Assembly (NCBI GenBank): GCA_948567375.1
Contig: OX419756.1
Location: forward strand, 72,084,552-72,148,551
Direction of reading: 5' to 3'
DNA: 64,000 nucleotides
Origin: Lunularia cruciata
Lineage: Eukaryota > Streptophyta > Marchantiopsida > Lunulariales > Lunulariaceae
This document shows positions 1 to 12,092 of this stretch, one piece after another (the stretch's first letter is position 1; each line of letters starts with the position of its first letter). Made by a program: the position numbers and the translations under genes. The notes under the pieces were generated by a model. It saw only the letters and a list, made by a program, of their open reading frames with translations. It was not told where the DNA came from and did not search any database.

Positions 1-692
1 GGAACCAAAAATGTGAGCCGGCCTGTCTCTCACTCAGGATGAACCTCTGATGGCTATTATGGTAGCGCACCATGGACTAAGAAGGCAAGGAACCCCAACT
101 CCATCATACTCCTCCAAGGCTAACACTCCAAGACTCAAGACATTGCTCACTAGAGAACTCAATGAAAGAGAGATAGTTGCAAATGAAAGGATGATGAGTA
201 CCTCCTCACTCCTTGTTTATATACTTGTGAAATAGTTACGTACCAAAGTTACTAATTACCGTAGTAACTCAAGTTACTAGACTAAAAGTCAAGTAAAGTC
301 AAAAAGTAGAAAGGAATATCCATTCACATGGGCATATTCCCCTTATCTTGACCCAACCACTAAAGCAAAGATTCCTTCACATGGGCTATCCTTGGACTAA
401 AGAAGAATCCAAAACAAAAAGGCTTGCGGGCCCAAGAGTTCTCAACTCTTTCCCCAAAGCCAAACACCTAGGAATAATACCAAGTCAACACACTAAAATC
501 CAAAATAGTGGTGCTCATCTTTTCTACTTCCTCTAAAGTAAGGTCCCATCTATCTTAGCTATGACTAACTTTAGCTAACCATGACTAATATAGAACCATC
601 CTTTATCTCTATATAAATAATATCTCTTAAGTACTTGTAATACCAAGCTAAATATCACAATAACACACACATGCACAAATGGGTGTTACAGG
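1..692. repeat. LTR-like repeat piece (tentative)
   Basis: AT-rich non-coding DNA with no believable ORF. A TATA-like stretch lies near 610-620. The block ends at about 692 in a motif reading TGTTACA on + (TGTAACACCC on -), which is common at plant LTR ends. No matching second LTR or target duplication is visible in the window, so the orientation and even the LTR identity stay open. Confidence 0.25.
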
Positions 693-1227
693 CCAAGCTC
701 CAACATGAGCCAAAATTTGAGATAAACCTTCCACCAAATCTGACATAAATTCCTAGAGTTTGCTAACCATCAAATCCTCCACTAAATCTTTACTTGAGCC
801 AAATTGGAAGAATAGGGTTCTCCAAATCATAAATTTGAGGAAATGGGTTCCCAAATCCACCTTCAATTTTGCACTTCAAGCTCAATTTACACCAAATTAG
901 TCATGCCTTCACCTCCTAAGCTCAAAAAAATACCACTGCTTGAAATTGACTCTCTTCTTAGGGAAATTTGGCCAGTGCTTTTGCACACTATCTACCTCAT
1001 TGCCAAATCTGCATCAATTTGAAAGAGCTTCTACATACAATCACTCTCAAGGAAGATTTGGACAATGATCAACCTACCAATGATCAACAAGGCTTGGAAA
1101 TACAACCAACACCCTCAATTTGTAAACCTAATTTCCCCTTGACTTCACTTCTTTGATGTAATCAATTTGTCCACAACTCAAATCACACTCAATCAGATCA
1201 ATACTTGATCTGTCAATCAACAATCTA

Positions 1228-1378
1228 CCAATAATTGGGCATTGATTACAATCAAGCCACACCTACTCTAGCTAAGGCACTCTAGGTGACACTCGTCGAC
1301 CTCTATCCATCATAGCCAAGAACTCAAAGGCTCAACATCAAAGAAGTGAGCTCTTTGGAGCTATACTTTGAAATTATA
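1228..1378 (-). repeat. Dispersed repeat, copy 1
   Basis: The reverse complement of this stretch aligns by eye over about 150 bp, at roughly 70% identity, with 27349-27505. Shared landmarks are a segment around 'ctcttggttatg' and one around 'cttagctagagt'. The family is unknown. Confidence 0.6.
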
Positions 1379-3301
1379 CCTCCTAGTCTTGACCTAGGTC
1401 TCCCACCCTAATGATCCTACTAACAACACATTTGACGGTGCAAACGATGCAAGTGGCAATGGGTCCCCACCATGTAATCATTACCCAAACATGAAATCTG
1501 ACCATCAATAAGTAGTCTATGAGTTACTAGCAAAATACCTCTAACTACCAACACTTCTACTCTAGAGTCCAAGCACTCTAGGTGCAATGCTACAAATGGC
1601 ATGACAAAGAATTCTTGTCCCAAGAACTCACAAAATTTGTACATGCAAGTACTTGCAAAATCACCAACCAAAAAGGTGTAAGACTCCTTACTTATATAGG
1701 AAGACATTGGACATTGCCCAACGGCACTCTTGGACAATAGAAAACTTAAGGGATGCCACTCATGTCCATGCAAGGACAAGGAATTATTGTAAGGTTTACT
1801 TGTGGCGATGCTTGCTAGTGCTACCAAAAACGTGTTGTGGTGTTGGTGTAGGATAGGGCAAACTCCAAGAGGACGATGGATAACACTTGTTGATGCAGCT
1901 GGACTTAACATTTTCAATAGAAGTTAAGTGCAAGTGATGCACGGAGATGCCTAGTGACACAAGGAGATGCCTATCGGAGATGCCATGCACATGCAACAAT
2001 ATTGTTGTTGGACAAGAAGAATTAAAAAAAACATAGAGTGGCACCAAATGATGCTTGTTAGTGTTGCCATCAGAGATAGGAAAAGGGTTTAAGGTTTAAG
2101 TGTAGACAATGTGGAGTGACACTCGGAGACACAAAAGGCCACTAGGGGACAAACCCAATAGGTGCCTTGTAAGAATTAATAATTGAGACCCAAAAATTTC
2201 AAGAAAATTGAAATGGAGAAGTAAACTTTTGAAAATTGGAGAAAATTAAAGAAGTAAAGAAAGAAGAATACCTATAGACGTGGATAATGTAAGCCAAGGG
2301 TTATTTTGAGGCCAATTACATCAAGATCTACCTCCTTGATTCTAGAAACCTTAGTTTGAACTTGATGTTTATCCATCCAACACCATTTTTGAAGTTTTTT
2401 GGGTGTTTAATAGTGTGGAAACCAACTAAGCAATCTCTATCGTTGGTATTCCTCATGTCCTCATAGTCAAAAATCTTCTCATAACCTCAAATTTCTGCCA
2501 TGGAGACTCTAGGGAAATTTAGGAACTTGAAAGAAACTTGATTTGGAAATTTGTGGGCTCCTTGATCTTCTCTCACTTTCACTTGTTTCTTGCTCTCCTC
2601 TCACCTCTCACTTGAAATTTAAAAAACTCTCCCAACTGCTCCCATGAAACTTTCCTCTCCTTTTGCAAAGTTTTGAATCCTAGTACCAAAAAGAAAATCA
2701 TGTCTCAAAATGCCAATCTCTCCCAAACCCCACCACTCAAACTCCTTATTCTTCTTGAAACTCAAACAACGCTTGAACTTGAACGGGTATACCCTTTGAA
2801 AACTCCAAATTGCTCTAATCCTTTGAAAAAAAACACACTCTCCCCCTTTGAAAACCATGAAGCTGAAGTGCAAATAACTTCTTTCCTTTGAAACTTTCCC
2901 TAAAATGGCTCAATTGCAAATAAATTGATGAACTATGAAACTTCTTTGCAAGAGGAGAGTTTATATAGCCACACATGAGAAAATAAATCTATACCTCATA
3001 CTAAGAAAATTAATATTTCATTAGGAAGAACTCAAATTCAAAAGAGAAAATTTTAGAATATTGAGCAACAACCAACACTGACCAACGTCTATGTGCAACT
3101 TTTCTCTTTTCTGCTAGGCATCAACAAGCCCTATCCTTACCAATCAATACCATCCAATATACACAAGGTATCACCCAACACCATCCTACATCTTCTAGTG
3201 CAAACAAGGCATCACCCAATGCCTACAAGTACACATTGTGCATCATCCAATGCTTTCAAGTGTACAAATAGCATCACCCAGTGCCTTCTTGCCTTCTTAC
3301 A

Positions 3302-3350
3302 TAAGATTAGCATGCAATTGCCTTCAATGGCCAATTGCATGCTAATCTTA
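3302..3350. repeat. Perfect 19-bp inverted repeat
   Basis: Arms 3302-3320 and 3332-3350 are exact reverse complements around an 11-nt loop. It could be a small foldback element or a chance palindrome in repeat DNA. There is no gene around it. Confidence 0.85.
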
Positions 3351-3508
3351 GAATACTAAATTGTAAATAAAATAAAACCCGCAATGAGAGTCAATGGGTA
3401 CCAACCTATGATGTTATGAGTATTGAAGGAAACAATACTAGATTTATATTTTGGAAAAATTGAAGGAAGAATTGCATAATGATATTTTTATTGTAGAGAA
3501 ACATGTTC

Positions 3509-5030
3509 TTATTCCATATACTCAAGATGATGAGCAAAGCATTGTTGTATCACCCTTGACCTACTTTTTTTTGTATTGAGCTTCATTCCATGAAGATACA
3601 TTTTTGAATCTATTTGAGTTTCCTTTGTAAATGCAACATCATCTTCTAACCAAACATCTGACCTATTGATATAATAGTTATGTAAAATAGGACAAATCAA
3701 AACAAACTATTAGACTCACTTTAACAAACATGCATTTCTAATGTCTTTAAGTTGCACTCTCAACTCTCAAAGAGAATGTCATCTAGCTTTTAATACTCTT
3801 ATACAATGCTCATTTATCACCCTTGCCTTTGCCAAATATTTTTTGAACTCTTGCTTGTCCTCCCATTTGGGCCTACTTGAAAGTTAGGATTAAGTGATGC
3901 ATGGATACATAACCAGAATCACCTAAAAGGAACTCTTTGGCTTCAAAACTAAGACATCTCCCTCTCCAGTTCAAATCATTCCATAGTGATGATTTTTTCA
4001 AACAAGTCATGTCGTGACATGACCATGGCATTCCTACAAATAAACAAATCAAATCTAACCTTTAATGAAATTATGGCAAATATACAAGAAGGTGCACCAA
4101 TACTAATGAACTGAACAAAAAAAAACCAAAATAGTTACAACTAACACTTACTTCATGTAAAATGTATAATCTTCCTTTTATCATCACAAATCACATGGCC
4201 GTTTATGGAATATGAGCAGTTTTTGCTGAATTAGATTTCTCCATCCACTGTGAGTCAAGCTATGAGAGGAAATAGTGTTTCATCTACCAAACCAACACAA
4301 CTAGGGAAACCTTTGTGTGCAAAAATTGAGGATACTCTCCTCTTCTCCTCATGCTCATGTCATGCCACTTGATTCCTCATCAAATCTAATATTGCAATCA
4401 TAACTCTATCAATAAAGGCAATTGTTGAACCCGCATTAATGCCCCAAATATGTAATCCTCTTACAACAAAAGCTCCATTATTGTGATGCACAAATCTATC
4501 GAGAGCTAGAGCTACTTGGATCCACATCAGTGTTTGCTCCTATCGATAGTTCTTTTCAATTACATAGTGAGTTTTTATCAAATCTACTAATGTTGAAAAG
4601 GAGTCAACATCCATTCTAGTAAGCTGGCAGAAGGCCTTCCCATCTAGACTTCTAAGATATTTTATCATTAATTCCTAACTACAAGGATATGTAACTTTGG
4701 GTTCTAAGTACCTATGCATATGTGTATACTCTCACCCACTAATAAATTAATTCTAGCATATCTAAATCTCCCTCTTCATCTTCTAGTCCATGCGGTGATA
4801 TTTCAAATTCTAATTGTATAATCCATTGTATACATTTCCTAATGCTTCTAGTCAGTGCTCCATGAGTGCTAGCTCTCGGTATGGTCTACTCTGTTCTGCT
4901 CTATTCTTGAATCTATATGCACTAAACACCTATAAGTGCTACCCCTCGGCATGCTTTACTCTCTTCACATTCTTTGCACAGCGAACAAGAGAGCAAAATA
5001 AGATGATCATCAAAACTTCTTCTAGTTGAA
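3509..5030 (-). pseudogene. PIF/Harbinger transposase, decayed
   Basis: Read on the - strand, this is a DDE transposase of the PIF/Harbinger (HARBI1-like) superfamily, broken by several stops and small shifts. In order from about 5030 downward one sees an N-terminal part (EEVLMIILFCSLVRC), then QVALALDRF, GFPSCVGLVDETLFPL (first D, codon near 4282-4284), SINGHVICDD, GMPWSCHDMTCLKKSSLW, FLLGDSGYVSMHHLIL (second D, near 3918-3920), KYLAKARVINEHCIRVLKAR (E, near 3809-3811) and a short C-terminal stretch (LKDIRNACLL; CPILHN). These blocks and their order are typical of the family. No terminal inverted repeats or 3-bp duplications were found, and the accessory Myb-like gene is absent. It is almost certainly inactive. 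Confidence 0.85.
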
Positions 5031-6101
5031 CAATGAATTTTGAAAGAAGAAAATTGTGGAATTTGGATTGTGCTTCAACTAAATTCACTCCCCCTTTCCA
5101 CCCTTCACACAACCTTCTTCCCACTCCGGAGTCAATTTTCTCATTCTAGTAGTCATTCATCTTGCCATCTTGTGTTTTTCTTGTACATCACACCAAAATC
5201 ATCTCCCTCTAGTGACCACTACATTCACACTTTATTAACTTGAAATTGTAATTAATATTTTACGATGTGCCAATGAATAATTCAAATCCCTTTTTTTATT
5301 ATTTCTTACCAACCACCTCTTATGGAATTTATTAATAACAAGGAATTTGGCCGCATCTCCATAATGGGTCCTCTTTTAAATATGGCTCCGCATCCCCTAT
5401 CGCTCTAGTCAACGTTTTGTAATAATATAATTGAAAAATGCACACGGCACTAAATAATCTATATGACATTATAAATAGATTCGCAAATTTATTTTTGAAA
5501 CACCCGTTTGTAGAATGGTTTTCTCCACTGTGAACCGCATCGTCGAAAGTGTTGGTCGACAGGATTCGCATCTTGTCCTTACTCCTCTATAAATACAAAC
5601 TACTTCACTGTCCGTGTCAAACAAGAGTATGCAGCACCACGTTTCCAGCTTTTTGAACGAGGTGAATTTCCTGCGTGGTGGGAACGAGGCAGGTACGATT
5701 CAGTAAGTCTCTAATCAGTACATTCTTCACTCAACAGTCCTCCTCGGAAAGGACTACCAACTACTGTAGAGTTTACTACTGTAGAGTTTAAAGAAAATTC
5801 CAGACAATCATGTGCAGACATGTTGATTTAAATGCAGGTATTGACTAACTATCACTGGTTATTCTTTGTGATGATTGCTCCACGTGAAACTACAACGATG
5901 AGGGCAGCAGCAACAGTGAGGTTAGCGAAACCACTCTCGACATAAAGGCACCTAGTTCTTGGGGTGAACTAGGTGCTGGGAAATAATTGTACCGTCAGTA
6001 CAAACCATAAAAATATATGTTTATTTGAATAATGGTCCAAATACCACTGCACTTTATCCCAAACAAGTTGTTCTTTAAGTTTTCATATCTTTTGTCTATC
6101 T
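5031..6101. other. Intergenic, no gene seen
   Basis: No convincing coding region. It holds a 15-bp tandem duplication near 5763-5790 and an 11-bp inverted repeat with a 7-nt loop at 5948-5976. The right edge (6088-6101) is the left copy of a target duplication belonging to the next feature. Confidence 0.4.
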
Positions 6102-6262
6102 TGTCACGACTTGCATAGCTCGGATATCTTAGGTGCGGTGGGGCAGATTTCTCATACAGACTCTATTGGGGCTTAGCCCCATGTTACCTTTTTTGTCTCT
6201 CCCTTGTGTGGCTTGATGGGGTCTTCCCATCCTTCATTTTTCCTACGCGGTCGCCTTTTTAC
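6102..6262 (+). mobile_element. RLE-type LINE, 3' fragment with TSD
   Basis: This is the last ~160 bp of the retrotransposon described at 59715-63487: the end of the ORF, the stop codon inside the GGGGC-TTA-GCCCC hairpin, and the short 3' UTR ending in ...GGTCGCCTTTTT. It is flanked by an exact 14-bp direct repeat, TCTTTTGTCTATCT, at 6088-6101 and 6263-6276. A severely 5'-truncated insert with a target duplication is the hallmark of target-primed reverse transcription. Confidence 0.9.
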
Positions 6263-6891
6263 TCTTTTGTCTATCTGAAGATCCTTTGCAGCAATCTGCA
6301 ACCGTTCAGTACTGTAGTTGGTATGGCAATGTAGAGGAAGGATCCTTGTAGTAATAATAATAGTAATGTGGAGTGATTTCTGGAGGTTTTCTGCCTCACA
6401 GGTGAAACCTTGCAGGAGAGTAGACCTGCCCATCTCGACGTGATGATCAGAAAGATGGCTCCTTGTGACAGTTAGTTATTCCATAATATTTTAAGCTTTG
6501 CCTACATTGGCCAACATTGGCAAAACTAAACAGCTTTCAGATTTCTGCCAACATGTGATAAACGAAAGGGTATATATTGGTACCCAATTGGTGACTAGAA
6601 CAGTTTAGCAATCATTGAAATTAGGAGCATTATATGTCGTCTGAGTATACGCTCTGACATGAAATACGGTGTCTGAAACAACTTCCCCACCATGGAATAT
6701 GTGAGTTGACCGCAAACATAATGGCACGCAGATGTTCTGGGAGTATGCGCGTTGCACTGTTCCACCAAGCTTATCTTTATTCTTTTTACTAAACAAGTCA
6801 GTTACGTTCGCCAGGATTGTTCGGAAAGTTCTTAAAAAATAAAAAATAAAATAAAATAAACAAAAAACTAGGGACCGGGAAATAAAGCAGA

Positions 6892-7190
6892 AGGGTGACC
6901 ACGTAGCACACATGAAAGATGGGACGACCCCATCAACTAGGGAAGGACAAAAGAGGTAAAATGGGGCTAGGCTCCCAATAGGTCGATGAGATGAGATGAG
7001 GTGAGGTGAGATTTCTGCACTACTAATGTTTTACGTGAGAAATCTGCCCTACTATTATACCTAAGATATTTGAGTTATGTAAATAGTAAAGTTTACAAAC
7101 TACAGAAGCACCAATCATCCAGTGTAATTGTTTTCTTATGAATTGTACCTGTTATAACACGATAGATACATATTTTCTAAAATATATTAT
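6892..7190 (-). mobile_element. RLE-type LINE, 3' fragment
   Basis: A diverged 3' end of the same element family in reverse orientation. The 3' UTR and the last ~200 bp of the ORF are recognisable. A short run of GATGA/GGTGA units (about 6985-7011) interrupts it. The limits are approximate and no clean target duplication is seen. Confidence 0.75.
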
Positions 7191-8245
7191 TAAAATAAAT
7201 AAAATTATTTTTCTTATTTAATATGATAAAATTTCGAATATTTTTTGACAAAAACATTGAACACTTTATTTTATCTATAATTCCAAATTAAAGAAACAAA
7301 AATGACCTTGTTATGTAACTCTATATTTAGAGACCTTGGAAATCATCATTAAAATTCTGTTGTTGTCTTTTTATAGTTTTTGGGTTAAGTTTATATTCAT
7401 CGCATGCTTATGCACTCTTATTAACATTTAAGAGGCGGATTGTTACCTATTTTTAGGGTAGGTACCTAGGTGGGGACTATGGATGGAAGTAATGTTCATG
7501 GGGAGGAGGATAACGGATGTGAACTTGGATCTATATATGGAGTCGAAGTTAACGGGCGATACTACTTAACGGGATGGAGATAACGGATGAGAGAGACAAC
7601 GGACGAACTTGGTTTTGGGAACGGGGACAAAGGGTGGGGAGGGAAACGATATATATGTTTAAGAGGGTTTTTTTTGGTCCGGTGCATCATGCCAGGGGCT
7701 AATACTAGTGATCAATTAAGATTTTCAATCTTGGAATTATTTTTTCTTAAAACTGGATAGTTTCATAAACTTTTTCCTCACACACATGTAGTAGAAAAAA
7801 GGACAGAGAACTTATCAAACTTGTGTAAGGATATAAATCGAAACGTAAGATAGTGCAAATTCTAGTAATATAGCAGTGAAAATTATTAAAAATATGTGAC
7901 TCAAACGGTTTACATAGCGCATAACGTAATGGAGATATTCTGTTATGAATTTTGTGGGTGTTCTCTGTAATCACCGTCAGTCTCTTTCTCCATAAGAAAA
8001 AGTCCAGTATTGAGTTGGTCCACCTGTTATATATTTTGATAGTCGTAACAGGTGAACCCTACTTTAAAGCTAAAGTACCGAGTAACTAAAAACTGCAATC
8101 GTACACGTACCTAAATGACTGTAAAGTACTGTTCGGTACAGTACTATCGGAAACTCTGTCGTGGTTATGTGGCCAGGACCAGCTACGGATACACTCACAA
8201 ATAAAAGAAACAGAACCTTAGATCTATGGGTACTATAAGAAGAAG
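7191..8245. other. Intergenic, AT-rich
   Basis: No supported gene or recognised repeat. A purine-rich stretch at about 7450-7640 repeats 'aacgga' and 'aacggg' words. Confidence 0.35.
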
Positions 8246-8393
8246 ACGACCGCGAAGAAAAAACGAAGGATGGGGAGACTATCAAGCCATACAAGGGAAA
8301 AGAGAGAAAAAGAAAAAAGAAAAAATTGAGACTAAGCCCCAAACAGAATCTATATGAGAAAATCAATCTTACCGCACCATAATAATAATAATA
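8246..8393 (-). mobile_element. RLE-type LINE, 3' fragment
   Basis: Reverse-orientation 3' end of the LINE family, 5'-truncated just before an (ATA)n run at about 8378-8396. Its terminal bases (reading ...CGCGGTC, then CTTCTTCTTAT on the - strand) match those of the larger copy ending at 9575, suggesting these two belong to one subfamily. Confidence 0.75.
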
Positions 8394-9574
8394 ATAAGCA
8401 GTAATAAAGTTGATGCCGTAAACTCTCCACAACAACGCTGGACGAGGAGGGTAAAACCATGATGAGACGTTGAGAGTTGGACGTAAAACTATCATGTACG
8501 TAGTTGAGCAACTTACACTTCCTGGTCGAGTCTAGTAGCACCGTAATATCTACAGCACAGTACAGTACTGCAGTAACGTTTGTTGACCGGTTACTTGCGC
8601 AGAATCTCATCGTCGTGTTCATCCACCTGTTGGATGTCGCGTGCTTGACCGGGTACTCTGGGTGGAGTCCCTTTCTCGTGCACAAAGCACGAGATCTGTG
8701 CCACATGGACTATTCTGTTAGTCTCCGTAGTAGATCAAATGTCAACCTCTTGGGTGGTTGGTGCCTCAATGTAGGAGTAATTCCTTGAGGAAGATGGGAT
8801 TCTCGCAACTTTTGAGTGGACAGACAGATGTGGCGTGGTCCCGCAGCATGACTTTCAAAGCGTATGTAAGATGCGTAATTCTTCGCAGTTCGTTTCTGTT
8901 AGGAAATATAGATTAACACTAACAGCTTCTGGATAAAGCGGGCTTGTTTTCTAGCATGTTTTGGTTAGAGATCTGCCCTCTTGTTTCAATGTGTTGTGAT
9001 ATCATCTCACAAGAAGATAAAATAGGTTCCACTTGAGGCCCCAACATATAGTCTGCCTTTCTTTCGTCGTGTTCTGCTTGGACAGATGTGTTCCATGTTG
9101 GCCGGCGAGTTCTCATACAGCATATTGTTTGCAGCCCTTTGCATGCAATGATGCACTAGGGTGATGGATTTGTCGAACCGCTGGAATATTTGACAGCTTG
9201 AACACCACCTTTCATCGAGCTTAAAGTATTCACGGGAGCTCTTTTTTCCATATCTCTCTAGAGTTTATTAGAGTCGGTTTGGTATCTTCTCTGTAGCCAT
9301 CAACCTGGTCAAAAGGTCCTCCAGCGACAATAATTGTACGCAGACGCCACAACATCCGCATGTAGAAGAGGTGAAATGAGCTGGTGGAAGAGGTCGTGAA
9401 GCAACAACTCATTAGAGAAACTCATTAGTGGCCATAGTTGCTGTTCCGTTTAAGATTATTACATAGATGAGATTGAATAGGTTGTTTCTTGCAAACTGAA
9501 GACACATCCAAATGCTTAACAGCAAAGACCTTCTTGCCATTATTGCTGTTTTTCGGTCTGAGAATTTTAACTAA
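8394..9574. other. Intergenic, no gene seen
   Basis: Only short ORFs on both strands. I could not connect any of them by splice sites or relate them to a known family. Confidence 0.35.
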
Positions 9575-12092
9575 ATAAGAAGAAGGAGACCGCGAAGAAA
9601 AAAAAGGATGGGAAGACCCCATCAAGCCGTACAAGGGAGAGACAAAAAAGGTAAAATGAGGCTAAGCCAAAATAGAGTCTATATGAGTAATCTGCCCTAC
9701 CGTACCTAAGATATCCGAGCTATTCAAGTCGTACGGTCTACACACAATTGGAGCATCCAAAGAAACATCACCTGATTGTTTTCCTATGGATTGCACTAGC
9801 CATTGCACTAGCCATTGCACTCTATAGAACAATGGACACACGTCGTCTAAAATATACTACAAAGTATGAGAGTGAGAGTGGTACTCCATGGCGCCTAACA
9901 TGATAAGCTCTCGTGCACTCCCTAACAAATTTGTCAAACATAGTGTCAATCGCTCCATATAACTCCAAGGCTAGAAGAACAAAGAGGTGACCTCGTTGCA
10001 TGCTCCTATACTTGGAGTCCTTGCTACCTACTACTACACTCACCGCACATCCAAGGAGATGGGTAATCACTCCCTCTGAAACTATATCTCACATAAGGTC
10101 CATAACCATAACATCCGCTATTGTCACTTGATTATCTTGGACCAAGTATAAGTCTACCTTGACATGTGTCATCTGCAAAGCATACAAATGTTCACTCCAA
10201 GCCAAGTATCCACTCTCTCATGCCATAACAAACATTATGTCCCTAATAGCATCATGGGTAGCTATCCTCTGTCCTCCAAAAGGACATCGTGTCATGTGGA
10301 TCGTTGCTGCATCTAGTGTAGAACCACACTCACAAGTGAGTAATGAAGATGCAGATGGGTAGACCAAACCTAGGCAAAACCTCATCGCTATAAAGAAAGC
10401 AGCTGGTGCGAGTCGGAATGCCCTAATGCACAGTCAAGTTAGGATCCAAGACCCTACATCCTGGACAGAGCAAGAGCAAAGACGTGCTCTAGTAGCTTGA
10501 GGAATGGATGAGTCGACTAAGAGAGAATGTAGCATATACTCACACTGTTGCTCCATCAAGGAAGATTGTAAACATCTAGTCCAATCTGACGATAGTGAAG
10601 CAAAAGGTGGAAAATCCTCTTGTGCCAATGGGGGTAGACTATCTCTTGTCTGCCGCAATAACAATTGGAGAGAAAAGGATCTCTCCTCCACCTCTATCAC
10701 ATAGTCTCCAAGATTGGCCTATCAACAACCACAAAACAAGAGGAAAGTAGGGTTGTTGAGAGAGCCCAACTACCCAAAAATGCTATAGGTGTTGTCTCCT
10801 CCATAGATAGCAAGCCAACCCCTCACTCCACATGAGATTTGCAGAGCCGACTGTCTATATGCCAAAACCCCTATCACACACTCAAATTTCCCTGGTCCAA
10901 TAATATCACCAAAGACTCCCATAATCCTCCTATCAAATGTTCTCAAATGTGATAAGAAGGACAATGAGGGGGGAACTGTACGGATGAGGTAGGATGGTCA
11001 ACGAGCAATACTGGAAGAGAGTATACCAAATGCCACCTACGGATCTCCTAGTAGCAGAAGGTCATCCATATGGAGAACATCTTCTGCAAGGGCAACGCCT
11101 AAGAAGCGTGTGACAAAATCCTTAGATCCTACTGGCACTCCAAGAACACATAGTCCATATGTGGATGTGATACACCCCTTTGGAAGCTCAAGGTGGAGAG
11201 GGATACCTACCTTGCACTTTGACACCTTGACTCTCAAGCCTACTAGTTGTAGCTCGATAGTCAAGTGGTCAAAGGCCTGCCTAATTTGATTTACATGGCC
11301 CATGATGTGTGTATCATCTGCCAAGGAGTGAAATACACAACTCGGCATGGCCAAAGTAGTAAATAAGAGAGCTCTAAAGTGAGCTATGGCAAATAAGGGT
11401 CCTCCCAAAGGATCTTCTTGACATGTACCAACAATTGACTCCAAGACGGTGACTCCATCTTGTGAACAACCGTGCTAGTAGTAAAGGGAAGCAGGAGAGC
11501 CATAAAAAGACTACACAAAAGGAATGAGACTTGCCAAGGATCCACCAGTCTCCCTAAGCTCTCTAAAGATAGATGCCCATGAGATTCTATTAAAAGCATT
11601 CTCAACATCCACCTGTAGGATGACCCACTCCAAATGGATTTTTGAGACTGCCCTAATGCATAGAGATATAGCCTCACATTCTCCAAGTGTAGCTACTCCA
11701 AACTGATGTGGACTGAAGTGTTGTCGAAAGTGTGAACGATGGTGAAGGACAATGGTACTACTAACCAAATGCAAAAAGATTTCTCCAATAGCAATCGGTC
11801 TAATGCCTCCCGTGTCCTTCTCCATTGCGAGAAGTAGACTAGCATCTAACACTCGACTAATAGATATAGGAATGTCTCCTCTTGCTACTGCTGCAACCAC
11901 CTAAAATACTTTGGTAAAACCACTAGAATGATCATCTGCTTGAAAGTTATCTCTAAGGTGCTCATAAACTATCCTTGACAAGCTTCTTGAGGAAAAGCGA
12001 GAGTTAGTGCACAATGGTTATGCAAACCATGATCTATCAAGACATAAAGACTCAAAGACTGCTCATGTTGATAATCTAAGACCTCTCCGATA
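9575..12092 (-). mobile_element. RLE-type LINE copy A, 5'-truncated
   Basis: An about 2.5-kb copy on the - strand. It covers the 3' UTR, the RLE region, the knuckle and the whole reverse transcriptase, and stops near 12092 at the point corresponding to about 60970 in the best copy. Recognisable pieces include VDVENAFNRIS (motif A, near 11600) and SLADDTHIMG (motif C, near 11300). Many stops and shifts break the frame, so it is dead. A short duplication ('actagccattgc', twice) lies near 9796-9820. Confidence 0.88.

Larger units (their letters stand above)
693..3450. other. AT-rich non-coding repeat DNA
   Basis: No recognisable gene. The longest ORF (1420-1917, - strand, 165 codons) has no motif I know. 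Positions 1228-1378 are a diverged inverted copy of 27349-27505. Around 3130-3300 there is a loose short-period repeat containing variants of 'gcatcaccca'. A 19-bp perfect inverted repeat lies at 3302-3350. A TATA-like box pointing left lies near 2957-2970. This is probably the remains of non-autonomous elements. Confidence 0.4.

Noticed and set aside
1420-1917. 165-codon minus ORF
   Set aside because: No domain or motif, in repeat DNA, no supporting splice context.
8070-8706. Overlapping 118- and 141-codon minus ORFs
   Set aside because: They run across a truncated LINE fragment and low-complexity AT/TTA runs; no family resemblance.
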